A stretch of DNA of 64,000 bases from positions 1-64,000 of the forward strand of contig JAFTZQ010000016.1 in the NCBI GenBank assembly GCA_017464475.1, in the 5' to 3' direction. The notes beneath the pieces were generated by a model that saw only the letters and a program-made list of their open reading frames with translations, was not told where the DNA came from and searched no databases. The translations under genes and the position numbers were made by a program. The DNA comes from Paludibacteraceae bacterium. Its GTDB lineage: Bacteria; Bacteroidota; Bacteroidia; Bacteroidales; Paludibacteraceae. This document shows, piece by piece, positions 7,288 through 15,482 of this stretch; position 1 is the stretch's first letter, and the number at the start of each line of letters is the position of its first letter.

Positions 7288-9519
7288 TTATTTGATTTGG
7301 TTTCCTCGTACATCGTACATCCGTCCTTCGTAAATCAGATAAAGTTTTCCGTTACGGATAATTTTCGTACAAGGTACATGGTCACTTTGTATATTTTCCA
7401 TTCCTGTCGGTGTTTGATTACCGAGCGTCTTGAACGAACCGGAAGTGGAATAAAGCTCGATTTCATCGGAAGAAAAAGCCGTGAGAGTGAACCAGTAATC
7501 GGTGTTTTCATCCAAGCCGTTGTACCGGAAAGAGAAAGAGTCGCTTTCCTTTTCTTGCGGCAGACGCGCAGGTGCGTGCTTGGAGAAGTCGATCTCGACG
7601 AGCTGTCCCATGGTATTGAATGTCAGCGTACAAATCTTCTCCGTCCGCTCCTCGTTCGCCCAGATGATAAGCGTGTAGTAACTGGCACCTTCCACGGCCG
7701 GCCATGTGAACTGCACGCTGTGTTCTTCCGGTTCTGTGGTCACCTCCTGATCCTGCTGATCTTGCTCCAGCAAAGTATTGTCCACTTGGATGTTAAAGCC
7801 CTTCCAGATGCTGTTGGCGCGGTAAATTTCCGCGAGCGAATCACAGGGCACCAAAAGGACTGTTTGCGCTTGATTGAGCAGATTGAAAGGATTGCCCTGC
7901 GTCGCAGGAACGGACATCATCGGCGCTACGATCGTGTCAAGCAGCGGTGTGTCATCATTTCCCCAGAAATATCCGCCGAAGACTTCGTTCTCTAACAACG
8001 CTGTTTGCCTCGAAAGCACCAGTTTGTCCTTGTCTATTCCTCGCAACGAACCGGAACGTAAGGTCGTCGTCTGCTCCGGTAAAACAATTATATTCCCGTC
8101 ATGCTTAGGCGGATAAAGAGCCAAAGCCGTCGTGTCTGCCGAAAAGAGCACACCGTCTATCGTACGGAAATAATCATTGGCTTTCGGCATCCGGATGTAC
8201 CATAGTGCGGGACATTTATGGAAAGCATAAGGGCGGATCTCTTTGAGACTGTCGCCGATCTCGATTGTTTCCAGATTATTGCAGATTCGGAATTGTCCTT
8301 TACCGATCATGGTACTTTTGATGACCGCCTTCTTGAGTCTCGGACTGTCGGCAAATACCTGTTCACCCATCTGTTTAAGCGAGGAAGGTATCGTTACCTG
8401 ATCCATGGAATAAGAGCGGTAGAATGCCTCGTCGCCTATTTCTTCCACCGTTTCCGGTATGACATAATGTCTGTTGCTGTCATACTTTCCAAGGCTGTTG
8501 GCCTCGAAAGCGTATTCGCCGATAGAGCGCACGTTGGTCATGGTCAGATCTACAGCGGTAACAGAGAAAGCACTTGCAGCAACATGCACGACACTTTCCG
8601 GCAATGTGAAAGAGGCATTTATTGCCGCCGGACAATACACCAAGGTATCCATGTTGATAGTCATAAGCATGTCGTTCCAAGTGGTGTAGTGCGTGTTGCC
8701 TTCCGCAACAGAGATTTTTCGCAATGAGCCGCCAAAAATCGCCCCTGGAGTAACATATTCCAACGAAGCCGGTAGATGGAGCGTTTTGATGACAGCGTTG
8801 AGACTGAACATTAATCCGTAGTGCTCTACCCGCTTCACGCCTTCCGGGATGGTAAGGGATGTTATATTTGTACAGCCGTAGAATGCACTCTTGTAAATCA
8901 CTTGAATGCCCGCAGGTATCGTGTACGCTCCGCTGTAACTTCTCGGCATCAGCACAAACAGGCTGTCGTTGTAAATGGGATCTTGAAGTGCAGGTAGGTT
9001 GTAGAAAGACCACGAGGTCAGCGACTTCACCGAATTAGCAAGGTGTACGCGCTGCAAGTTGGGCATTTGCTCAAACGAACGCTGCTCAATATACGTCACT
9101 CCTTCCGGCACACGGAATTCAATCAGACCTGCCTTCCAGAACGCCTCAAACGGAATCTCCGTAATGGTACTGTCCGGAATGATACACGAGGTCAGATTAG
9201 TACATCTGAGGAATGCATTTTTACCTAAGTAACGCAGAGTTTGTGGCAATACAATGGATGTCAGTTGATTGCAATCCTCGAACGCTTCGTCCGCCATGCC
9301 GGTTACAGCATAAGACGCGCCTTCATAACTCACAGAGTCGCCGATCACAATGTCGCCAACGGCTGTACTGCTGCTCTGCACAGCTATCTCAGCCGTCATG
9401 GACGTTCCGTCCAGCGTATAATACACATTGTTAATGAGAACCTTTTGCGCATACACGCATGTTCCTTCTAATAACATTCCTGCTACCAACAGCAGACCGA
9501 CTAAATTTTTACTTTTCAT
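7288..9519 (-). CDS. BspA-like leucine-rich-repeat surface protein (first of tandem trio)
   Basis: Start chosen at ATG 9519 (MKSKNLVGLLLVAGML), which gives a clean signal peptide ending at VYAQ. ORF-open starts at 9531 and 9543 add an unlikely charged leader. The product is about 743 residues: signal peptide, a beta-rich N-terminal domain with YTLDGTSMTAEIAV, then many LRR_5 repeats (for example AFEDCNQLTSIVLPQTL), an FN3-like domain ending SGSFKTLGNQTPTG, and the tail KLYLIYEGRMYDVRGNQIK. It is longer and more divergent than the two downstream paralogues, sharing mainly the C-terminal motif. A promoter with perfect spacing lies just upstream (9580-9611), so the three genes probably form one transcript read leftward. 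Confidence 0.87.
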   Translation of the reverse strand: MKSKNLVGLLLVAGMLLEGTCVYAQKVLINNVYYTLDGTSMTAEIAVQSSSTAVGDIVIGDSVSYEGASYAVTGMADEAFEDCNQLTSIVLPQTLRYLGKNAFLRCTNLTSCIIPDSTITEIPFEAFWKAGLIEFRVPEGVTYIEQRSFEQMPNLQRVHLANSVKSLTSWSFYNLPALQDPIYNDSLFVLMPRSYSGAYTIPAGIQVIYKSAFYGCTNITSLTIPEGVKRVEHYGLMFSLNAVIKTLHLPASLEYVTPGAIFGGSLRKISVAEGNTHYTTWNDMLMTINMDTLVYCPAAINASFTLPESVVHVAASAFSVTAVDLTMTNVRSIGEYAFEANSLGKYDSNRHYVIPETVEEIGDEAFYRSYSMDQVTIPSSLKQMGEQVFADSPRLKKAVIKSTMIGKGQFRICNNLETIEIGDSLKEIRPYAFHKCPALWYIRMPKANDYFRTIDGVLFSADTTALALYPPKHDGNIIVLPEQTTTLRSGSLRGIDKDKLVLSRQTALLENEVFGGYFWGNDDTPLLDTIVAPMMSVPATQGNPFNLLNQAQTVLLVPCDSLAEIYRANSIWKGFNIQVDNTLLEQDQQDQEVTTEPEEHSVQFTWPAVEGASYYTLIIWANEERTEKICTLTFNTMGQLVEIDFSKHAPARLPQEKESDSFSFRYNGLDENTDYWFTLTAFSSDEIELYSTSGSFKTLGNQTPTGMENIQSDHVPCTKIIRNGKLYLIYEGRMYDVRGNQIK

Positions 9520-9579
9520 ATTCACATACATTTTTTTGCTCACCGGTGGGTGGTGAATTATTCATTTTGAAATCCGGTG

Positions 9580-9611
9580 CAAAATTACTGCTTTTCGCGC
9601 ACATACGCAAA
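9580..9611 (-). promoter_or_regulatory. Promoter of the LRR gene trio
   Basis: On the minus strand: TTTG (9611-9608), a 20-bp spacer, TAATTTTG (9587-9580). It overlaps the last codons of the upstream gene ending at 9585, about 60 bp before ATG 9519. Confidence 0.65.
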
Positions 9612-10283
9612 TTTTGCAGTTGTACGAGGAATATTTTCTATATTTATAATCTCTTGTAAATCAGGCGGTTGCAAATTGCACTCCGAAAAATAGTTGTACG
9701 ACCTTCTTAAAGGGCTCGAAAAACGGCATTTTCTTATACGGAAATCGATCGCTTCGAAGCTCAAATCGTCCAAATTCACCTCTTCTTGCGCCTTCTTCCG
9801 CTCGGCTTGGAGTTGGCGGTAGATCGAGACGTAGGTATATTGGTAGAAACGGGCATAGCGCTTCATGCCCTCTTCCGGCTTCGCGCCGCCTTTGACGACA
9901 GAAAAATAATGGTTAAAGAACCGCACACGCCATTCCATCGCCTCCAAGGAATGGTCATGCTCGATGGCGTGCGCCTGTTTTTGGGCTTCTTTGATCAACT
10001 CGCGGTTGGCGACACATGCATCGGACCAATGGGTCGGAAAATGGTAGGCGTAGAGTTCGAAGAGACCCAAACGGAAGCGAGAATGGCGGACGACTATGCG
10101 TTTTTTGTAGTGCCGGCCTTCTTTTCGTGTGTCCATGGCGCCCCATAGAGTTTTCACTTCCACAGGGGGATGGAAATAGTGCACACCCCGTTTGTGAGGC
10201 GTGTCTGTCCGCGGAAGTGAGACAAAATTGAATCCGTCCCATTTCAAACGGTTAATCACTATGGTTTTCAAGTGCATTGCCAT
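9585..10283 (-). CDS. Conserved hypothetical protein
   Basis: The first ATG in this frame is at 10283 (MAMHLKTIVI); a TTG at 10328 is possible but less likely. The ~232-residue product is basic and aromatic-rich and has no signal peptide or membrane helix. Notable segments are HYFHPPVEVKTLWGAMD, EHDHSLEAMEWRVRFFNHYF and GMKRYARFYQYTYVSIYRQL, followed by a charged, probably helical C-terminus. I recall similar orphan proteins in Bacteroidales but no assigned function. It lacks transposase acidic triads. It has its own promoter (10407-10438) and its 3' end carries the promoter of the LRR genes. Function unknown. Confidence 0.6.
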   Translation of the reverse strand: MAMHLKTIVINRLKWDGFNFVSLPRTDTPHKRGVHYFHPPVEVKTLWGAMDTRKEGRHYKKRIVVRHSRFRLGLFELYAYHFPTHWSDACVANRELIKEAQKQAHAIEHDHSLEAMEWRVRFFNHYFSVVKGGAKPEEGMKRYARFYQYTYVSIYRQLQAERKKAQEEVNLDDLSFEAIDFRIRKCRFSSPLRRSYNYFSECNLQPPDLQEIINIENIPRTTAKFAYVREKQ

Positions 10284-10406
10284 GGCGCGTAATGTGCTGT
10301 GTTTCAGTCTATTGTGTCGTAGTATCAATTAACAAAGTCTAGGATTACCACGAAAGTACCCCGATGCGGGCCTTATTTAGGGTCGATTCGGACTTCATTT
10401 CGGGTG

Positions 10407-10438
10407 CAAAGGTACAAAAAATAATTTGAATATACAAA
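10407..10438 (-). promoter_or_regulatory. Promoter for the conserved hypothetical gene
   Basis: On the minus strand: TTTG (10438-10435), 20-bp spacer, TACCTTTG (10414-10407), about 120 bp before ATG 10283. Confidence 0.6.
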
Positions 10439-10462
10439 TTTTGGAGGGAGAAAAGCGAATAA

Positions 10463-10530
10463 CCCCACCCCGACCCTCCCCACAAGGGAGGGAATAACCC
10501 CACCCCGACCCTCCCCATAAGGGGAGGGGG
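10463..10530. repeat. Tandem pair of C/G-rich palindromic elements
   Basis: Two copies of CCCCACCCCGACCCTCCCC followed by an A/T-rich centre and AGGGGAGGG or AGGGAGGG, so each half forms a hairpin. Related palindromes occur inside coding sequence at 32990-33028, 58508-58541, 61567-61600, 62459-62500 and 63522-63556. The surrounding intergenic stretch 10330-10671 otherwise holds only G/A-rich low-complexity sequence and the promoter above. Confidence 0.75.
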
Positions 10531-10671
10531 AATGGTGGGGAGGAGGGGCGCGGAAGGGCGCGGAGGGCGGCATTTCCGATCCGCCATGCATGGCGGATAC
10601 AAAGGCGGAAATGCCGAATGAGGAGGGGAGGAGGAATAGAGGAGGGGGAGAGGGGCGAATGTAGGGGCGAA

Positions 10672-11751
10672 TTACTGCCAGATGCCGGTGCAACGGCATT
10701 TGTATTGGTCGGGGGAGGTGGCGACGGGGAAAAGAAGGGTCAGGCGGACGCCGAAAAAGAGCATGTTGGCACGCGCTTTGGCTGCTTCGTCCGATGCGTA
10801 GATGTGGGTCAGACTTACCGAAAGGTATTGCGACCAGTCGGCGGTGGTTCGGGGCGGAAGCCCGGAAGAAGCCGCAGCGGAGGAAAGCGATGAAGAAGCC
10901 GCGGAGGAAAGCATATTGATCATTCCGTACTCGGCAAATACTCCCACACGGAGGAGGGGCGACAACTTGAGACCAGAATAAGGCTGAAGACGGAAGGTGT
11001 AGCCCAGCTCGGCAGCGAGCCGGAGGTCGAAACGATTGAGCGAGCCGGAGGAGGAGGCGGAGAGGGAGGCGGCGGAGTGGGAGTTGGTAGAGGAAGCGCC
11101 GGAGGAGAGGGAGGAGGAGGGTGAGGAGGAGAGGGGAAGATTTTGGGAGGAGCGGACGGGTTCGAAGTCATGGTAGCCATGATTGGGCATGTCTTCAAAC
11201 CATTCGTAGTAACGTCCGTTATAGTCTCCGGCTGTACGGAGAGCAGCTGTCTCACGCGCTTGGGCAGCCAAGGCGACGGAGAACTTGAGTCCCGCCAGCA
11301 GATAGAAACCCGACCACGAACCGCCGACCATAAAGGGGATTGAGAGTTGGTGGAGGAAGAGTTGGTCTGACCTGTTATCCAACAGACCGCGATACGTGAC
11401 CGCCACTCCCCGGGTGTCGATCATGCTCTTGTTAAGCCACTGACTATCAACCGATTGAACCGGGCATTGGAGCGTATAATTGAGTCCCATGTGGAGCAAC
11501 AGATGTCCGTGTTGGTATTGGTACGCCACGCCGAGTTCACCTCCGCCGGAGAGTCGGGATTGCGTCTGCCGCAGGTCGTCAAGCGTTTGCACCAATCCGC
11601 CGCTGAGAGCAGGTCCCACATAGTGCTGGGCAAGGGAAGGTGAAAAGTGAAAGGTGAAAAGTGAAAGGAGGAAGGGGAAAAGTGAAAGGTGAAAGGTGAA
11701 AAGTGAAAGGAGGAACACCTTATGCGTCATATGTCGGAAAGAGGATCTCAT
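10672..11751 (-). CDS. Outer-membrane beta-barrel protein with Ser-rich insert
   Basis: 359 residues. The start at 11751 overlaps the stop of the preceding 1.2-kb-codon gene by ATGA, so it is translationally coupled; ATG 11730 is an alternative. The signal peptide is built from a GTGAAAR word array and reads as repeated FTFHF/LSLF, ending SPSLAQ. The mature part alternates polar and hydrophobic residues with Gly/Tyr-rich strands (YVGPALSGG, GELGVAYQY, FYLLAGLKF, LAAELGYTF, FFGVRLTLLF), as in 8-14-strand barrels. Around residues 195-225 a low-complexity Ser stretch is probably a long extracellular loop; another Ser/Ala run follows near residue 280. It is distantly similar in plan to the 17377-18306 barrel. 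Role unknown; possibly an accessory to the large secreted proteins of the same operon. Confidence 0.75.
   Translation of the reverse strand: MRSSFRHMTHKVFLLSLFTFHLSLFPFLLSLFTFHFSPSLAQHYVGPALSGGLVQTLDDLRQTQSRLSGGGELGVAYQYQHGHLLLHMGLNYTLQCPVQSVDSQWLNKSMIDTRGVAVTYRGLLDNRSDQLFLHQLSIPFMVGGSWSGFYLLAGLKFSVALAAQARETAALRTAGDYNGRYYEWFEDMPNHGYHDFEPVRSSQNLPLSSSPSSSLSSGASSTNSHSAASLSASSSGSLNRFDLRLAAELGYTFRLQPYSGLKLSPLLRVGVFAEYGMINMLSSAASSSLSSAAASSGLPPRTTADWSQYLSVSLTHIYASDEAAKARANMLFFGVRLTLLFPVATSPDQYKCRCTGIWQ
11632..11712. repeat. Heptanucleotide GTGAAAR word array in a signal peptide
   Basis: Words GTGAAAA and GTGAAAG follow each other at a 7-bp period, with an interruption GGAGGAAGGGG. Read on the minus strand they encode FTFHFS and LSLFTFHL. 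A shorter array at 18224-18259 encodes the same FTFHFSPSLA at the same place in another signal peptide. Confidence 0.8.
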
Positions 11752-14700
11752 CTTACAATCAGTTTATAGGTGTGTTCTTTCTTATTGTTTTTCGTGAGCA
11801 CGCGTGCTATATAAACGCCTGTAGCTCCGGGCGCGAGGAGGGAGGTGTCTCCGGTGGTCAAGGCGCAACGCAGGATCAGGCGTCCGAGCGCGTCGTAGAT
11901 CCACATTTCCGCATCTTCAGAGACATGGCATTGGATCACTTGGCGCGCATTGAGGATCGTGGGATAGAGACTGATGTCCGTTTGGAACGTAGCGATCAAC
12001 GGACAAGTCATCGCTTGCGATCCGTTGGCTTCGGTCAGCAACGCACTGTACTCGCCGCCCATGATCAGCGGACGATAGAGATAAGAGTGATCCTCTCCGG
12101 TCAAGGCTACTCCGTTCTCGTACCATTGGAAGGCGGTAAAGTCATAACCTCCGTTGAAATCGTGCGTGAGGATCGCCACCACATCATTCCACGCTTGCTC
12201 CATGACAGAAGCCGGATAGAGGAGCGTGAAAGCAAAAGAAGTGGTATAGAGCGTTTGGGTGTCATGAACCAACGCCACCTCGCAGGTATATGAACCTGCA
12301 TGTACACCGGCATGAGGGATCAAGATGTCTGCCTCTTTGGCATGGATATATACGATGGAATCGCGCAAACCTGCTGCTTTGGCTGTTTCGGAGAAAGTCA
12401 AACGCACCGAGTCCACGAGCCGCGAAAGGGAGAGATGGAGCGTGAAGAAATCTCCGTCTCCGCAACCGCCTTCCCATGACTCTTGCTCGACCGTGAGGCT
12501 ATAGTCGATATGGAGACTCAAGACCCGCAGACTATCGCAGCCGTTGGACGCCACGAATCCGCGGATTTGCTCGATGGAATCGGAGAAATATTCATTCTCC
12601 CATTGTAGCGAATCGCCATAATGGATGGTAGCAAAGGTGGTGTCTCTGTAATCCTGTTTCCACCTCAGCCGGACTGAGACAATACTGTCGCAGCCGTTGG
12701 CAGCGCGCAGATGTAATGTATAGTTGCCCGGTTCGGAGAGTTTCTCGTTTCCTATCTCGCAATAGTCGCCCTGACAGAGGGCAATCGAGGTGTCTTTCTC
12801 CGCCACGGGCATTTTGTTGAGATAGAGGACGACCGCCGTGTCGCACTCGGTGGGCGCGGAATGCCAGAGGGTGTCGTGGTACTCGCCGCTTGCCGTTAGT
12901 TCGCGTCCATGCCATTCATAGACTTCTCCCGCGCAGAGCGAGACATGTTCCTCTTGGGGCACAATACAGCGTTCGTTGACGCCAATATACCATGTGACGA
13001 TCGAGTCGCAGCCTGCGGCGTTGGTATAGACAAAACGGTATGTGCCGGACTCGGTGACATTCCCCACAGGCGGCGGCAAAGGATCTCCGGCAGTGATGAT
13101 AATAGAGAAATCCCTGAAACTGCGTCCGTCGGAGAGGTTCAGCCGATAGACGGCGTCGATGCCGGTGAGCGAGAAAGCGGTGTCGTTATACACGCCCGGA
13201 ACGGTATATTCGTGCCCGCGGAAGCGGATCGTGTCCTCGTGGCAGAGGACGGCGGACTCCTCCAAGATCGGGTACGAGAGGACCTTCAGATAGAGAATAT
13301 ACGTCCGCGTACATTCGCACGCCAGAGAGAGGCTGTGGGTATAAGTGCCTTCTTTGCGCAGGGTCTGCCCGAAGAAAGTATAGGTCTCGCCTTGTTGGAT
13401 CGTGTCATGGATGATGATCTGTTCGCCGTCGGCGGCATTGATGATAGCGAGGTGCATCTTGTAGGTCAGACACTCCACCACATCGCGGTACTCGACCGTG
13501 TAGTTATAATACTGCGTCGGGTCCAGTCCGTCCATCGGCGGAATCGGGTAGTCATAGTCCATGAAGCGGTAAGTGGGCTGCCAGCAGATGGTGTCATACA
13601 TCTCCTGAACGGGTTCGATCAAGAGCAGCGTCAGTTGGATAATACTGTCGCAGCCGGCTTGGGATTGCATGGTGTCGCGGTAGTTGCCGGATTCCCGATA
13701 CCAACGTCCATGCCATGAGACGGAGGTTCCGGCAAAAGCACGTATCGTGTCATAACGGACTGAGGTGTCGTTGACCTGCAGGTGGAGGGAGACGATGGAG
13801 TCGCAGCCTCCGGCGGAAGTGAGGGTCTGGGAATAGGTGCCCGTCTCCGTATAGGCAATGCCGTTCAGTGTGTAGCTCTCGCCTTCACAGAGGACTATGT
13901 TAAGCGACTCGTGGAGTATATCCGTCAGATGCAGCGTCGTGCGCGCCGTGTCTTTGTTATCCGGTCCGGTGACATACATCGTCACAAGATAGTCGCCGGG
14001 CGAAGCATAGCGGTGGGTCGGTTCGGGCGTGTCGCTCTCGCTGCCATCACCGAAATTCCAATGCACGGCGAGGTAGTCGATATTGGTGTTCGGACGGAAA
14101 GCAACGGGCTGCAGATAGCAGTACTCGTCGTTGTAATCGACCTCGCTGCGCGACTGACCATTCACAACGATCAGACCGGTGAGCGGCGTGACCGCCTGAC
14201 CCATATTATAGGCGTAACTCTCGCAGTAGCCGACGCCGTAAATATGTCCGATGAAACCGTCGGAAGTTGTAGCCAAAGTGTGCGTGCCGTGCGCCACGGG
14301 AATCTGTGCAAAACGGAGGGAGGAATTGCCGGTGAGAGGTTCAAAGAAATCCGCTACGCTCTGTCCGTCCATGCGCATCGCCGCAGCTCCTGCAACCGTG
14401 GTGACCACATTGGCATAGTGGGTGCGGGACTCGTCGGTCTGGAAGGTAGCAAAAGTCAGTTCCTTGGTCCTCTGCTCCACGGGCGTTATATGCACCATGG
14501 AGGGATCGCCGGTCATGTTATTATCCCTCGCTCCCTCCAGATAGAGATAGCAGGCGGCGGCTCGGGATGTCTCGACCCACGCGGAGCGGTCTGTGAGCCG
14601 CCATTCGTACGACTCGCCGGTGTTGAGCGTAGCAGCCAGTGCACCGTTGACGCGCACTTGGGTCTGATCCTCCGCCGCCGTGAGCATGACGCGGTCGCCG

Positions 14701-15482
14701 GACTGACCTGCGGTCTGCGTCACGGCAAACTGTCTGCCCCAGAGAACTACCGGCGTCTGCTGCTCTACTATATGGTCGCACCAAGGGTTACCGGTCGGTA
14801 CGTTGATACAGACATGTCCGCTGAAGACCGCTACGGGTTTGTCCGACACGATGCGCGAACCGGAGAAATCATTACTGTTGTCCGCAGACATCACCTGGTA
14901 AGTCTCGCCGGCGTTGAGAGTGACCGTGAAGGGTACATTCTTCACCTTATTATCACGCGTACGCGCATGAGGCGTGATCGTCAGGTTTGTCCCATCGGCA
15001 GTCGCAACAATACCGAACTCTTTGGACATGAGGTTGTTTTCGTATATCTGGATGATATAGTCGTTGCTGAGCGCTTCGAGGGGCAGCACGATCGTGGCGT
15101 CGTAGGTGTGCGCCACGTAATTGGAGGCATAGAGTGAGATCGGCGCGCTGCTCGTCACTTTCAGTCCGCGCTTCTCCACTACCCCGTTGCCGTACGTATA
15201 ACCCTGCTCGTGCGGGATCGTGATCTCGGTTACTTGGTGCGCGAAAACATCCGATGAAACCGACCATCCTGTCTGCGGGTTCGTGATCGTGAGGGAGGCA
15301 TCCTGACGGGAGGAGGCGATCAGTTTGAGCGTCATCTCCGTCGAACCGACGGGCTGGCTGTAATTATTGAGGAAGGTCACCCAGAACTCCGTTCCCTCGG
15401 TGGTCTGCAACGCCATGCAAGGGACGAAGGTACCAAGTACAAAGTACCAAGTGCATATTATTTTCCGGACGTTATTTGACAT
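11748..15482 (-). CDS. Large IgGFc-binding/PKD-like surface protein with T9SS-type tail
   Basis: Start taken at ATG 15482 (MSNNVRKIICTWYFVLGTF), overlapping the upstream stop by 11 bp; the ORF is open to 15575 but that region is the neighbour's coding sequence. The product is about 1244 residues. Residues ~25-430 resemble the IgGFc-binding N-terminal region (GTEFWVTFLNNY, SDKPVAVFSGHVCINVP, CDHIVEQQTPV). A PKD-like domain follows (VHWNFGDGSESDTPEPTHRY), then several ~75-residue repeats of the type LCEGESYTLNG and GCDSIVSLHL. The C-terminus (MWIYDALGRLI to GVYIARVL and KLIVR) is a classical T9SS type-A sorting domain. Export across the outer membrane and surface binding are inferred. The downstream barrel gene overlaps by 4 bp. 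The signal peptide contains a GTACCAA word array. Confidence 0.85.
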   Translation of the reverse strand: MSNNVRKIICTWYFVLGTFVPCMALQTTEGTEFWVTFLNNYSQPVGSTEMTLKLIASSRQDASLTITNPQTGWSVSSDVFAHQVTEITIPHEQGYTYGNGVVEKRGLKVTSSAPISLYASNYVAHTYDATIVLPLEALSNDYIIQIYENNLMSKEFGIVATADGTNLTITPHARTRDNKVKNVPFTVTLNAGETYQVMSADNSNDFSGSRIVSDKPVAVFSGHVCINVPTGNPWCDHIVEQQTPVVLWGRQFAVTQTAGQSGDRVMLTAAEDQTQVRVNGALAATLNTGESYEWRLTDRSAWVETSRAAACYLYLEGARDNNMTGDPSMVHITPVEQRTKELTFATFQTDESRTHYANVVTTVAGAAAMRMDGQSVADFFEPLTGNSSLRFAQIPVAHGTHTLATTSDGFIGHIYGVGYCESYAYNMGQAVTPLTGLIVVNGQSRSEVDYNDEYCYLQPVAFRPNTNIDYLAVHWNFGDGSESDTPEPTHRYASPGDYLVTMYVTGPDNKDTARTTLHLTDILHESLNIVLCEGESYTLNGIAYTETGTYSQTLTSAGGCDSIVSLHLQVNDTSVRYDTIRAFAGTSVSWHGRWYRESGNYRDTMQSQAGCDSIIQLTLLLIEPVQEMYDTICWQPTYRFMDYDYPIPPMDGLDPTQYYNYTVEYRDVVECLTYKMHLAIINAADGEQIIIHDTIQQGETYTFFGQTLRKEGTYTHSLSLACECTRTYILYLKVLSYPILEESAVLCHEDTIRFRGHEYTVPGVYNDTAFSLTGIDAVYRLNLSDGRSFRDFSIIITAGDPLPPPVGNVTESGTYRFVYTNAAGCDSIVTWYIGVNERCIVPQEEHVSLCAGEVYEWHGRELTASGEYHDTLWHSAPTECDTAVVLYLNKMPVAEKDTSIALCQGDYCEIGNEKLSEPGNYTLHLRAANGCDSIVSVRLRWKQDYRDTTFATIHYGDSLQWENEYFSDSIEQIRGFVASNGCDSLRVLSLHIDYSLTVEQESWEGGCGDGDFFTLHLSLSRLVDSVRLTFSETAKAAGLRDSIVYIHAKEADILIPHAGVHAGSYTCEVALVHDTQTLYTTSFAFTLLYPASVMEQAWNDVVAILTHDFNGGYDFTAFQWYENGVALTGEDHSYLYRPLIMGGEYSALLTEANGSQAMTCPLIATFQTDISLYPTILNARQVIQCHVSEDAEMWIYDALGRLILRCALTTGDTSLLAPGATGVYIARVLTKNNKKEHTYKLIVR
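15425..15456. repeat. Heptanucleotide GTACCAA/GTACAAA array in a signal peptide
   Basis: GTACCAA-GTACAAA-GTACCAA-GTGC at 7-bp period. On the minus strand it encodes TWYFVLGTFVP within the hydrophobic core of the signal peptide. Confidence 0.75.

Noticed and set aside
7186..7995. 269-codon plus-strand ORF across the junction of two LRR genes
   Set aside because: Opposite strand to two well-supported genes and crosses their junction.
13782..15137. 451-codon plus-strand ORF opposite the PKD-like gene, with others at 4708-5742, 12909-13718, 18519-19655 and 19671-20510
   Set aside because: Mirror frames of the minus-strand surface-protein genes; sequence lacks any protein-like motif.
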